In this document: positions 45,193 through 53,943 of the stretch, piece after piece
Position numbering within the stretch: position 1 is the first letter of the stretch
How the letters are laid out: each line of letters starts with the position of its first letter
Source: REEB95 sp963810055
Lineage (GTDB): Bacteria; Pseudomonadota; Alphaproteobacteria; ATCC43930; CGMCC-115725
Length of the DNA stretch: 64,000 bases
Reading direction: 5' to 3'
Assembly (NCBI GenBank): GCA_963810055.1
Contig: CAWEME010000035.1
Span: 166,051-230,050 of the forward strand
Program-made: the position numbers and the translations under genes
The notes under the pieces: model-generated
Seen by the model: only the letters and a program-made list of their open reading frames with translations
The model's database searches: none
What the model was told of the DNA's origin: nothing

Positions 45193-46989
45193 ATGGATTA
45201 TCACACCTGCCCCAACCTTGCCGAAATGTTCTTTGCCGAAGCGGCAAGGCAAGGCAGTCAGCCTTTCCTGTGGGCCAAGCGCCAGGGCGCCTATCGGCCG
45301 CTCAACTGGGACGATGCGGCGCGGCAGGTGACGGAGCTGGCCAAGGGGCTGCGGGCCTTGGGCCTGCAGCGCGGCGACCGCGCGATGCTGGTCTCCGAAA
45401 ACCGGCCGGAATGGATCGTCGCCGATCTCGCCGTCATGGCGGCGGGCGGCATCACCGTGCCGGTCTATACCACCCATACCGTCGAGGATTACCGCTACGT
45501 GCTGGCCAATTGCGGCGCGAAGCTGGTCATCGTTTCGACCGCGCAACTGGCGAACCGGGTGCTGCCGGCGGCGGCGCAGGTGCCGGGCCCGCCCAAGGCG
45601 ATCCTGATCGAGCCGCCCGAGGACGGCCTCGCCTCGCATGTCGAGTTGCGCTCCTGGCATTCCGTGCTGGAGCTGGGCCAATCCTCGCCGGGCGATGTCC
45701 CGGACTGGATCAAGGAGACCGGGCGGGAGGACGTCGCCTGCCTGATCTACACCTCGGGCACCGGCGGCATGCCCAAGGGAGTAATGACGACGCACGGCAA
45801 TTTGCTCGCCAATTGTGATGCCGCCCATGTGCTGTTGAAGAAGGTCGGCCTCGGCCATGACGTGTTCCTGTCCTTCCTGCCGCTGTCCCATTCCTACGAG
45901 CACATGGGGGGCATGATTTTCCCGATCTCGCTCGGCGCCCAAATCTATTTCGCCGAGGGCGCCGATACGCTGGCGGTCAATCTGACCGAGGCGCGGCCCA
46001 CCATCATGACCGCGGTGCCGCGGCTCTACGAGGCCTTCCACCAGCGCATCCTGCGCGCGGTGGCGCGCGAAAGCGGCCTGCGGCAGAAACTGTTCTTCAA
46101 GGCGCTGGAGCTGGGCCGCAAGCGTTACGACGATCACCGGAGCCTGTCGTTGGTCGAGCGCGTCGAGGACGCGATCCTGGACCGGCTGGTGCGCGACAAG
46201 CTGCGCGCGCGTTTCGGCGGCAGGCTCAAGGCGATGGTTTCGGGCGGCGCGCCGCTCAATCCCGAGATCGGGCGCTTCTTTTTGGCTTTGGGCTTGCGCC
46301 TGTTGCAGGGCTACGGCCAGACCGAGGCCTCGCCGTTGATCAGCGTCAACCCGCCCGACCGCATCCGCATCGAGACGGTGGGGCCGCCGGTCGCGGACGT
46401 CGAGGTCCGCCTGGCCTCGGATGGCGAACTGCTGGTGCGCGGGCCGAACGTGACCAAGGGCTATTGGAACGACCCCGAGGCCACTTCACGCATCTTCGTC
46501 GACGGCTGGCTGCACACCGGCGACATCGGCGAGATCGATCCCGACGGCTATATCCGCATCACCGACCGCAAGAAGGATTTCATCAAGACCTCGGGCGGCG
46601 ACATGATCGCGCCGACGCGCATCGAGGGGCAATTGACGCTGCAGCCCGAGATCGGCCAGGCCATGGTGGCGGGCGACGCCCGGCCCCATCTGGTGGCGGT
46701 GATCGTGCCGAGTCACGAACTGGTCGAGAGCGTGGCGCGCCGCCGCGCCCTGCCCGCGTCGACGCCGCTGGCGGCGCAGCCCGAAATCGCCAAGGCGGTG
46801 GGCGAGGCGGTGGCGCGGGTCAACGCCGCCCTGCCGGCGCTGGAGCGCATCCGCCATTTCCTCATCGCCGAGGAACCCTTCACCACCGCCAACGGCCAGA
46901 TGACGCCGACGCTCAAGATCCGGCGCCATATCATCCGCCGGGTTTACGGCGAGGCGCTGGACGCGCTGTACGAGAAGCCGGGCAACTAG
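45193..46989 (+). CDS. Long-chain acyl-CoA synthetase (AMP-forming ligase)
   Basis: The 598-residue ANL-superfamily enzyme activates a carboxylic acid through an acyl-adenylate. The P-loop-like motif reads LIYTSGTGGMPKGVM (second Thr replaced by Gly), with SFLPLSHSYEH, LQGYGQTEASP and WLHTGDIGEID following. The last part has DRKKDFIKTSGGDMIAP. These resemble bacterial FadD15-type ligases. The ATG at 45193 follows GGGGGA; an upstream in-frame ATG at 45118 lacks such a site. The stop lies at the edge of a palindromic repeat. Confidence 0.92.
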   Translation: MDYHTCPNLAEMFFAEAARQGSQPFLWAKRQGAYRPLNWDDAARQVTELAKGLRALGLQRGDRAMLVSENRPEWIVADLAVMAAGGITVPVYTTHTVEDYRYVLANCGAKLVIVSTAQLANRVLPAAAQVPGPPKAILIEPPEDGLASHVELRSWHSVLELGQSSPGDVPDWIKETGREDVACLIYTSGTGGMPKGVMTTHGNLLANCDAAHVLLKKVGLGHDVFLSFLPLSHSYEHMGGMIFPISLGAQIYFAEGADTLAVNLTEARPTIMTAVPRLYEAFHQRILRAVARESGLRQKLFFKALELGRKRYDDHRSLSLVERVEDAILDRLVRDKLRARFGGRLKAMVSGGAPLNPEIGRFFLALGLRLLQGYGQTEASPLISVNPPDRIRIETVGPPVADVEVRLASDGELLVRGPNVTKGYWNDPEATSRIFVDGWLHTGDIGEIDPDGYIRITDRKKDFIKTSGGDMIAPTRIEGQLTLQPEIGQAMVAGDARPHLVAVIVPSHELVESVARRRALPASTPLAAQPEIAKAVGEAVARVNAALPALERIRHFLIAEEPFTTANGQMTPTLKIRRHIIRRVYGEALDALYEKPGN

Positions 46990-47094
46990 AGCAATATCGG
47001 ATTGAATGGAATCGGATGATTCCATTCAATCCGATGAAATTGCTCGCCAAACAAATGATAGAGCGTGTTCGCCAAAGGCGATCACGCTCTAGAG
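46987..47094. repeat. Two-stem palindromic repeat, copy 1
   Basis: The unit has a long stem (46990-47045: GAGCAATATCGG... with ...CCGATGAAATTGCTC) and a second stem (47060-47090: AGAGCGTG / CACGCTCT with inner pairs). A near-identical unit lies at 52112-52217, with compensatory changes in the stems. It separates two convergent genes: the acyl-CoA ligase stops at its left edge, and the epimerase takes its TAG stop from the CTCTAGA at its right edge. It probably works as a bidirectional terminator or mRNA-end stabiliser. Confidence 0.88.
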
Positions 47095-48069
47095 CTTGTG
47101 GTACCGGCGGTACCATTCGACGAAGCGCGGCAGGCCGTCCTCGATCGAAGTGGCGGGCATGAAGCCAAAATCGCGCTGCGCCGCCGCGATGTCGGCATAG
47201 GTCGCCGGCAAATCGCCCGGCTGCATCGGCAGGTTTTTAATCCGGGCCCGCTTGCCCAAGGCGCGCTCCAGCACCGCGACGAAATGCATGAGATCCTCGC
47301 TGCGGCTGTTGCCGAGATTGTAGATGCGGTAGGGCGGCGCCCCGCCTGCGGAAGCGGGCGGGCGGGCGAGACAGGCGAGCACGCCTTCCACCGCGTCGTC
47401 GATATAGGTGAAGTCGCGGCGCATCTTGCCGTGATTGTAGAGATTGATGGGCTTGCCCTTGACGATCGCCTCGGTGAAAAGCCAGGCCGCCATGTCCGGC
47501 CGGCCCCAGGGACCGTAGACCGTGAAGAAGCGCAGGCCCGTCATCGGCAGGCGGTAGAGATGGGCGTAGCAATAGGACATGAGCTCGTCCGCCTTCTTGG
47601 TCGCGGCATAGAGCGATTGCGGATGATCGACCGGATCGCCTTCCGAAAACGGCAGCTTGACGTTGCCGCCATAGACCGAGGAGGAACTGGCGAAGACCAG
47701 GTGTTTCAGCCCTTTCAGATGCCGGCAGGCTTCGAGCACCTCGAGCTGCGCGACCAGATTGGATGCGGCATAGGCGCGGGGGTTTTCGAGCGAATAACGC
47801 ACCCCCGGCTGCGCCGCCAGGTGGACCACCCGGTCGACGCCCTTGACCTGCTTCAGCAGGGATTCGAGCCTGCCCGTGCCGGCGAGATCGAGGCGATGGA
47901 AGCGGAAGCGCTTCTCGCCCGCGAGTTCCTTGAGCCGCGCCCGCTTCAGCGCGGGCGAATAGTAATCGCTCAGATTGTCGACGCCGATCACGCTTTCGCC
48001 GCGGCGCAGCAGCGCGGCCGAGACGTGGAAGCCGATGAAGCCGGCGGCGCCGGTGACGAGAACGGTCAT
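47089..48069 (-). CDS. UDP-glucuronate 4-epimerase-type NAD-dependent epimerase
   Basis: The 326-residue enzyme is predicted to convert UDP-glucuronate to UDP-galacturonate, feeding surface polysaccharide synthesis. It has GAAGFIGFHVSAALLRRGE, then HLAAQPGVRYSLENP, the catalytic SLYAATKK (YxxxK) and the diagnostic FFTVYGPWGRPDMA. The C-terminus has KNLPMQPGDLPATYAD, also typical of CapI/LspL-type epimerases. It uses the product of ugd at 38858. Its last residues and stop are encoded by the edge of the palindromic repeat. Confidence 0.92.
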   Translation of the reverse strand: MTVLVTGAAGFIGFHVSAALLRRGESVIGVDNLSDYYSPALKRARLKELAGEKRFRFHRLDLAGTGRLESLLKQVKGVDRVVHLAAQPGVRYSLENPRAYAASNLVAQLEVLEACRHLKGLKHLVFASSSSVYGGNVKLPFSEGDPVDHPQSLYAATKKADELMSYCYAHLYRLPMTGLRFFTVYGPWGRPDMAAWLFTEAIVKGKPINLYNHGKMRRDFTYIDDAVEGVLACLARPPASAGGAPPYRIYNLGNSRSEDLMHFVAVLERALGKRARIKNLPMQPGDLPATYADIAAAQRDFGFMPATSIEDGLPRFVEWYRRYHKL

Positions 48070-48177
48070 GGGCGGTTGCTATAGCCGGTCCGGCGGCGGA
48101 AATCACCCCTTGCGGCGAACCGTCCCTTGATGGGCAAAATGGCGGCATGGGCCCGAAGGGGACCCGAGGGAGAGCCC

Positions 48178-49242
48178 ATGAAAAGTTATGTCCTGACCGC
48201 GTTCGGAGCGCCGCTGCAAACCGTCGAGGCGCCGGTGCCGGTGCCGCAAGGCACCGAGGTGCTGTTGAAGATTCTGGCATCCGGGGTGTGCCACAGCGAT
48301 TTGCACATCTGGGACGGCTATTTCGATCTCGGCGGCGGCAAGCAGCAGTTGGTCGCCAATTCCGGCATCGTTCCGCCGATCACCATGGGCCACGAGATCG
48401 CCGGCGAAGTGGCGGGACTCGGCCCCGAGGCCAAAGGCTTGAAGCCGGGCGAGCGTTACGTCGCCTATCCCTGGATCGGCTGCGGCGAATGTCCGAACTG
48501 CCGGGCGGGCCGCGAGAATATCTGCACCGCCGGCGAACGCACCCTCGGCATCCGCCGCCCCGGCGGCTATGCCGAGTACGTGCTGGTGCCGCATCCGCGC
48601 TACCTGGCGCCGCTGGGCAAGCTTTCTCCCGCCCAGGCCGCGCCCTATGCCTGCTCGGGCCTCACCGCCTATGCCGCGCTGAAGCGCGTCGGCGAGGCGG
48701 TCTACCGGACCCAGCCGATCCTCATCCTCGGCGCCGGCGGCCTCGGGCTCACCTGCCTCAAGCTGCTGAAGGCGCTGGGCGGCAAGGGCGCGGTGGTGTC
48801 CGACATCGATCCCAAGAAGCGCGAGGCCGCGCTTGCCGCCGGCGCGCTTGCCGCCATCGACCCCAAGACGGAGAAACCGGCGCGCGCCTTGAACGCGGCG
48901 GCCAAGGCGCCGATCGCGGCGGCGATCGATTTCGTCGGCGCGGAAAGCACGGCGCGGCTCGGCATGGCCGCGATCGCGCGCGGCGGAAAATACGTCATCG
49001 TGGGATTGTTCGGCGGCGAGATAACCATGGCGCTGCCGTTGATTTCGCTCCGCGCGCTGGCCATCGAAGGGCTGGTGACCGGAACGCTGGCCGAGTTCAA
49101 GGAGCTGATGGCTCTGGTGGCGCAGGGAAATATCGAGGGCGTGCCGCTCGACGAGCGGCCGCTCGCCGAGGCCAATCAGGCGCTGATGGATTTGCGCGCC
49201 GGCCGCATCCTCGGCCGCGCCGTGCTCAAACCCTCGGCTTGA
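48178..49242 (+). CDS. Zinc-dependent alcohol dehydrogenase
   Basis: The 354-residue medium-chain dehydrogenase has catalytic zinc ligands in SGVCHSDLHIWDG and MGHEIAGEVAG. The four structural-zinc Cys are in GCGECPNCRAGRENIC, and the NAD site reads LILGAGGLGLTCLKLL. The ATG at 48178 follows GGGAGAG. Its 3' end overlaps the convergent SGNH gene by 17 bases. Substrate unknown; primary alcohols or aldehydes are usual for this class. Confidence 0.92.
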   Translation: MKSYVLTAFGAPLQTVEAPVPVPQGTEVLLKILASGVCHSDLHIWDGYFDLGGGKQQLVANSGIVPPITMGHEIAGEVAGLGPEAKGLKPGERYVAYPWIGCGECPNCRAGRENICTAGERTLGIRRPGGYAEYVLVPHPRYLAPLGKLSPAQAAPYACSGLTAYAALKRVGEAVYRTQPILILGAGGLGLTCLKLLKALGGKGAVVSDIDPKKREAALAAGALAAIDPKTEKPARALNAAAKAPIAAAIDFVGAESTARLGMAAIARGGKYVIVGLFGGEITMALPLISLRALAIEGLVTGTLAEFKELMALVAQGNIEGVPLDERPLAEANQALMDLRAGRILGRAVLKPSA

Positions 49243-50035
49243 CCGCGCCGGCGATGCTGCGGCCCACCTGGCGGGCCAGGCAGTCGTAACTCATATCGGT
49301 CATGTGCAGCCGGTCATGCGCCAGCATGATGGCGAGCGGCATGCGCCCTTCCTCCGCCCATTCGCGCATCATGGCGAAGCGGTGGATGACCGGCACGTCC
49401 TCGGCATGCGCCGCCACGGCGATGGCGTGTTCCATCTCGCGGTAACGCGGATGCTGCAGGATGGCGGGCGCGAATTGCAGATCCATCAGCACCACGTCGA
49501 TCCCCGCCGCCTTCATGCGCTCGGTGCCGGTGCGGATCAGTTCCTCCGCCTCGGCCGGATCGATGTCGTGCAGCAGATCGTTGGTGCCGACCTGCCAGAT
49601 GACCAGATCGGGATGATCGGCGATCACGTCGGTGTTGATCCGCTCGAGCGTCGTGCCCGCGACCTCGCCGCCGACGCCGCGATTGAGGACGTTGATCTCC
49701 ATGTTGGGGAAGCGCGCGGCCAGGAGCTTCGCCAGCCGGCTGGGATAGGATTTGTCGGGCCCCGACGCGCCGGTGCCGTAGGTCGAGGACGAGCCGAAGG
49801 CGACGATGGTCAAAGGCCCGCCCTTGGCGAGGCTTTGCGCCACGTGCGGCAGCGGCATGTCCAGCGCCGTGACGTCGCCGCTGGCGGCGCAATGATCGAT
49901 GTCGGCCTGGGCGTGGCGCCGGCCGGGCGACAGCAGCAGCAGCACCATGGCGATGAGGCCGACCATGGTGATCGCCATGATCGAATTCTCGCGCCGCAAC
50001 TGGGCCGGGCTCGGTTGCTTCAGTTTCTTATACAT
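49226..50035 (-). CDS. Membrane-anchored SGNH/GDSL hydrolase
   Basis: The 269-residue protein has one N-terminal membrane span (TMVGLIAMVLLLLSPGRR) and a periplasmic SGNH esterase domain. Block I is VAFGSSSTYGTG (catalytic Ser), block III is IWQVGTNDLLHD (Gly and Asn), and block V is AHDRLHMTD (Asp and His), so the active site is complete. It is the last gene of an OpgC-SGNH-SGNH operon and could remove acyl groups from a glycan. It begins one base from the previous stop. Confidence 0.85.
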   Translation of the reverse strand: MYKKLKQPSPAQLRRENSIMAITMVGLIAMVLLLLSPGRRHAQADIDHCAASGDVTALDMPLPHVAQSLAKGGPLTIVAFGSSSTYGTGASGPDKSYPSRLAKLLAARFPNMEINVLNRGVGGEVAGTTLERINTDVIADHPDLVIWQVGTNDLLHDIDPAEAEELIRTGTERMKAAGIDVVLMDLQFAPAILQHPRYREMEHAIAVAAHAEDVPVIHRFAMMREWAEEGRMPLAIMLAHDRLHMTDMSYDCLARQVGRSIAGAVKPRV

Positions 50036-50036
50036 G

Positions 50037-50801
50037 CTAGCGGGCGGCGTAATCGATCGCGTCCGCCATCCTTTCTCCCAGACACCGGTAAACCTCTTCG
50101 GCCAATCCCGCCTGCTTGCCTTTCGGCACGTTGACCAGGTCGAAGCTGCCCTGATCGCTCCAGTAATGCATGATATCATAACGGCGGAAGACGTAGATTT
50201 CTTCCAGCTCCGCGATTTGCCGCATGGTCTCGATATAGGGCTCGAAGTCGATGATCGAGCTGGTCTGCGGATTGTATTGCATGTCGACCAGCATGATCTC
50301 GGCCTTGTGCTGGCGCAGCAGGGACGCTCCGGACTGGATGGCGGCGGCGAAATCCCCGACCTCGATGCTGCGCACGGCATCGACCGTCCCGGTTTCCCAG
50401 ATGACCAGATTGGGATTGTAGGGGAACACGTCCTTGGCGAAGCGGTCGACCATGTCCTCGGCGCTCTGGCGCGGTATGCCCTTGTTGATGACCGTAATCG
50501 GCACGCCCGGATGGCGGCGGCGGAGCGCCTCTTCGAGGCGATGGGGATAGGCATTGGCCTCGCCCTCGCCGGCGGCGGTGCCGGCGGTCGAAGCGCCGCC
50601 GATGACGACGATGGTCACCGGCTGTTTGGCGTGGAAACGGCGGGCCAGCGCGGGGAACCGCGGAGAGTCCTCGATCAGATCGTGCGGCGCGGCGCAGACG
50701 GCGGGCTCCGGTTCGGACGCCGTTACCTGGGAAAGCACGCGGCCGCCCGGAATCAACGCCGCGAGCACGATCAGCGCGATCAGGGCGGGATACCGGGTCA
50801 T
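50037..50801 (-). CDS. SGNH-fold protein lacking key catalytic residues
   Basis: The 254-residue paralogue of the neighbouring SGNH hydrolase has an N-terminal hydrophobic segment (MTRYPALIALIVLAALIPGG), so it is exported or anchored. Block I survives as VVIGGASTAG, but block III reads ETGTVDAVR, with Val for Asn. The C-terminal Asp-x-x-His region seen in the partner (HDRLH) aligns with KGKQAG and is missing. It may bind glycan or support the active partner rather than hydrolyse. It starts within the end of the OpgC gene. Confidence 0.75.
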   Translation of the reverse strand: MTRYPALIALIVLAALIPGGRVLSQVTASEPEPAVCAAPHDLIEDSPRFPALARRFHAKQPVTIVVIGGASTAGTAAGEGEANAYPHRLEEALRRRHPGVPITVINKGIPRQSAEDMVDRFAKDVFPYNPNLVIWETGTVDAVRSIEVGDFAAAIQSGASLLRQHKAEIMLVDMQYNPQTSSIIDFEPYIETMRQIAELEEIYVFRRYDIMHYWSDQGSFDLVNVPKGKQAGLAEEVYRCLGERMADAIDYAAR

Positions 50802-52018
50802 CGCGGCGACTCCGAAGAGGCTGCGGGCAAGGCGGCTTGGCGCGGACGCGGACGCGAAGCCGGCGGCCGGCCCGACGCGGTCTTGTACCATTCGAGCAGG
50901 AAGGCGATGACGACCATCAGCCCCATGCCGACCAGATTGACGGCGAATTGCATGGGGATGCCGCCGTACCATTCGGCCAAGAGAAAGTGGCCGAGCACCG
51001 AGAGCACGATGCTGACGCAGAAGATGTAAAGCGAGTGCTGGCCGCACAGGATCACCGGCCATGCCCAGTTCTTGTGCAGGAAGGCGCTGTGCGGTTTGAC
51101 GAAGGCGATCGTCGTCACCGCGATGGCGAGGAAATCGATGAGCCGCAGCGGCGCCAGATTGGTCTTGTCGATGGTGTGGTTATAGAGCTGTTTCGCCAGG
51201 AAAGGCGGAAACGGATCGTAGAACCAGTGGATCGTCCAGGTGATGTTGATCACCGCGACCAGCGCGGTGATGCCGATCGCGAGCGGCGTGATCCACCGCC
51301 ACGTCGGAAAGGGCCAGCTTCCATTGACGCGCGAATAGCCCGCGGTCGCGCCGATGACGAACAGGAACTGCCAGGCCAGCGGATTGAAGAACCAGGACTG
51401 GTGTTCGGGCAGGGTCTCGGGCGCCCAGCCGCGCAGCAGCACCGCGCCGTAGAGCAATCCGGAAAGCGCGAGCGGCAGCAGCGGATGACGCCGGAGCAGC
51501 AGCAGCACGATGGGGAAACCCGCCAGCAGCGCGATGTAGAGCGGCAGGATGTCGAGGAAGGTGGGCTGGAACACCAGCAGCAGGGCGCGGATGATCGCGA
51601 GATGAGGCGTCTCGAGGAAATCGCCGACGCCCATCTCCTCACTGTACATCGGGTTGCGCACCACCAGGATGGTGTAGGACACCTCGGCGGTGAAGATGAC
51701 GAACAGGAAGATGTGCGCGACATAGAGCTGCCAAACGCGGCGGAAGACCTGCGCGATGGCCACCAGCGCGCCCCGCTGGGCCAGGCTCTTGCCGTAGACC
51801 AGCGCGGCGGTGAAACCGGAGATGAAGATGAACACTTCGGCGGCGTCGGAAAAGGCGAAGGCCCGGAAGGTGAAATAGGAGAGCATGTTCTCCGGGATGT
51901 GGTCGATGAAGATGAAGAACAGCGACAAACCGCGGAAGAAATCGAGACGCAGATCGCGCGCGCCCCACGCCATCCCCCCGGCCGCATTCATGGCTCGCTT
52001 CCGCACCGCCCCGCTCAC
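50798..52018 (-). CDS. opgC: OpgC-like membrane acyltransferase
   Basis: The 406-residue protein has about ten membrane spans and matches OpgC, which transfers succinyl groups to osmoregulated periplasmic glucans. Marks are RDLRLDFFRGLSLFFIFIDH near the start, AEVFIFISGFTAALVYG, and the C-terminal helix segment LCGQHSLYIFCVSIVLSVLG. The start could be 52018 or 51991. It overlaps the first SGNH gene by four bases. A general glycan O-acyltransferase role is the main alternative. Confidence 0.88.
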   Translation of the reverse strand: MSGAVRKRAMNAAGGMAWGARDLRLDFFRGLSLFFIFIDHIPENMLSYFTFRAFAFSDAAEVFIFISGFTAALVYGKSLAQRGALVAIAQVFRRVWQLYVAHIFLFVIFTAEVSYTILVVRNPMYSEEMGVGDFLETPHLAIIRALLLVFQPTFLDILPLYIALLAGFPIVLLLLRRHPLLPLALSGLLYGAVLLRGWAPETLPEHQSWFFNPLAWQFLFVIGATAGYSRVNGSWPFPTWRWITPLAIGITALVAVINITWTIHWFYDPFPPFLAKQLYNHTIDKTNLAPLRLIDFLAIAVTTIAFVKPHSAFLHKNWAWPVILCGQHSLYIFCVSIVLSVLGHFLLAEWYGGIPMQFAVNLVGMGLMVVIAFLLEWYKTASGRPPASRPRPRQAALPAASSESPR

Positions 52019-52111
52019 GCCCCGATCATAGCCGCGCCCGCCTCATAGCCCAAGCCCCGGGCCTCTATGGCGCCGGGGCTGGGACATCCCTCATGCCCAA
52101 AAATCGGGCGC

Positions 52112-52217
52112 TCGGGCAATATCGGTTTGAGTGGAATCGTCCGATTCCATTCAAACCGATGAAATTGCCCGCCAAACAAATGAAGAGCGTGTTCGCCAAA
52201 GGCGAGCACGCTCTAGA
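52112..52217. repeat. Two-stem palindromic repeat, copy 2
   Basis: This matches the unit at 46987-47094. The long stem is GGGCAATATCGG... with ...CCGATGAAATTGCCC, and the second stem is again AGAGCGTG / CACGCTCT. Relative to copy 1, A:T pairs are replaced by G:C or by T:A on both sides, so pairing is kept. It separates the opgC operon from the anti-sigma gene, which again takes its TAG stop from CTCTAGA at the repeat edge. Confidence 0.88.
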
Positions 52218-53074
52218 TGGCGTCGAGCTGCCAGGCGATGTCGTTGGAGATGTTCCAGAGATAGCCGATATCGGCCGTGCCGACGAGCGCGTATTCATGC
52301 CCGTGATGGCGCCAATAGAGCAGGTTCAAATCGCCGCGGCGGTCGAAGGTGGGCGCGAGGTCGGGCTTGGACGACGAGGCCACGACCACGGTCAAGGGCC
52401 CGAGCGCCTGGTTGTCGGTGGTATAGAACAGCTGCGTCGCGGGCTGGCCTTCGACCACGAGGAAACGCGCGCCCTGGAAGCTCAATCCCCAGGGCTTCAG
52501 ATCGGGCAGGTGGAAATCGGAGGGCAACTGCCCGGCCTTGCGCAGGGTATCGATATTGCCGTCGGCCGGCACGTCCATGAGCTGGCGGTCATCCGGCCCG
52601 GCGTTGACGAAGAGCTTGTGATAGCCCGCGATGTTGTCGAGCCAGTTGGCGGCGGTGAGATTGCCGTTGAGCGCCGCCTGTTGCGCCGCCAGCGTGACGC
52701 CTTGCTGGCTGGCGACGAAATATCCCAAGCCCGATCCCGAGCACGATGCCGGCCAGCGAGGCCGCGGCCGGGGCGCCGATCCACCAGGCCCGTTCGCCCA
52801 TCATGCCGCGCCAGCGTCTGAGCTGCGCCACCGCCTGCCGGATCAGGGAATCGGATTCCTTGGCGCGCGCCGCGGCGATCAGCCGCTCGGGCACGGGCTC
52901 GCGCAGCACCGCGTCATAGGCGGCGCGGATGAGCCGCGTGCTGTCGTTGAGGCGCTGGGCCCGGTCGCGCAGAGCGTCGTCCCCGGCCAGCGCCTGGGCC
53001 ACGGCCAAGCGCTCGGGCCCGGCCAACTCGCCGTCGAGATAGGCAATCAACGTCTCGTCACTCGGTCTTTGCAT
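52213..53074 (-). CDS. Transmembrane anti-sigma factor, frameshifted as read
   Basis: The N-terminal cytoplasmic part (MQRPSDETLIAYLDGELAGP) resembles anti-sigma domains paired with ECF factors, without the zinc HxxxCxxC motif. One membrane helix follows (WIGAPAAASLAGIVLGIGLG), and then a periplasmic domain of about 155 residues. The frame breaks near 52723, inside the helix end: GIGLG continues as YFVASQQG in the next frame; removal of one A gives 286 residues. The ATG at 53074 has GGGGGAG eight bases upstream and overlaps the sigma gene by 17 bases. Confidence 0.82.
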
Positions 53075-53585
53075 CGTCCGAACTCCCCCGGAGAGCTTCA
53101 CCGGATTCCAGCTTCGCCAGCAACGCGAGCCGTGCCCGCGCCAACCGGCTCATGATGGTGCCCACCGGCACCTCGGCGACATCCGCCGCCTCCTTGTAAC
53201 TCAACCCTTCCACCGTCACGAGCAACAACGCCACGCGCTGCTCGGCCGGCAGAGTATTCATCGCCGCCTGCACCTCGCGCAACGCCAGGCGGGACTCGAC
53301 TCGGCGAACCGATTCGTCCGAGCCCACATTGAGCGCCGCGTCCTCGTTCTCCGTCCTCCGAGAGTCCCGCGCGCGCAACTGGTCGATCCAGACAGTCTGC
53401 ACGATGCGGAACATCCAACTGTCGAAGCGCGTTCCCGCCTGGAACTGGTGCGTGCGGGCGAGAGCCCGTTCGCACGCCGCCTGGACGAGATCGTCCGCTT
53501 CGACGGCGGAGCCGGTCAGGCCGCGGGCGAAACGCCGAAGCCGGGGCAGGACTGCGACGAGTTGGTCGTTGAAAGACGCACTCAC
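53058..53585 (-). CDS. ECF-type RNA polymerase sigma factor
   Basis: The 175-residue protein has sigma region 2 (FARGLTGSAVEADDLVQAAC and RFDSWMFRIVQTVWIDQLR) and region 4 (LPAEQRVALLLVTVEGLSYK, then VGTIMSRLARARL). It starts at a GTG with GGGGATGGGG upstream and is coupled to an anti-sigma gene by overlap. An ECF-style promoter lies 53 bases upstream of the start codon, so it probably activates its own operon. The signal is unknown. Confidence 0.93.
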   Translation of the reverse strand: MSASFNDQLVAVLPRLRRFARGLTGSAVEADDLVQAACERALARTHQFQAGTRFDSWMFRIVQTVWIDQLRARDSRRTENEDAALNVGSDESVRRVESRLALREVQAAMNTLPAEQRVALLLVTVEGLSYKEAADVAEVPVGTIMSRLARARLALLAKLESGEALRGSSDDAKTE

Positions 53586-53637
53586 CGCCCCATCCCCCGG
53601 CGGGGCTGGGCCGTCCGATCAGACCTGACGACGATAT

Positions 53638-53662
53638 AACGGCTGGAGATGGGGATTATTCC
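53638..53662 (-). promoter_or_regulatory. Candidate ECF promoter of the sigma/anti-sigma operon
   Basis: On the minus strand GGAAT (53658-53662) is followed after 16 bases by CGTT (53638-53641). This matches the -35/-10 pattern used by many ECF sigma factors in alphaproteobacteria. Transcription would begin about 45 bases before the GTG start of the sigma gene, which fits autoregulation. Confidence 0.65.
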
Positions 53663-53776
53663 TTTGGCAGAACAGCATCTTAACCGCGAGTTTGGGGCCT
53701 GAGAAGGCGGAATGCTCCAGCCATGGTGTTTTGCATATCAGAGTTGAGAGTCATGCCGCAGTTTGACGATTCGATA

Positions 53777-53790
53777 TTGATTTAGATCAA
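53777..53790. promoter_or_regulatory. Perfect FNR/FixK-type binding site
   Basis: TTGATTTAGATCAA is an exact match to the FNR/Anr/FixK consensus TTGAT-N4-ATCAA. It lies 153 bases before the pntAA start and about 190 before the sigma-gene start, in the 358-base divergent spacer. Oxygen-responsive control of either transcription unit is plausible. Distance suggests a pnt promoter with a long leader, or control from an upstream position. Confidence 0.7.
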
Positions 53791-53943
53791 TCATTCCCGA
53801 CCGGAGGCGCGGTAGAAGGTGCGGCGAAATTCGAACGGGGACACGATCGACTTGAGTAACAGGCTAGGTTTCGGCATTGTGTCGCCCGGTTCGCGGGAAA
53901 TAGCGCACTTCAAGCGCGGGGTCATCGGGGGCTTTCGGATTTC

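Noticed and set aside
46987..47094. tRNA or small RNA gene in the structured repeat
   Set aside because: There is no cloverleaf, T-loop or anticodon pattern. The structure is two separate hairpins and is repeated at 52112.
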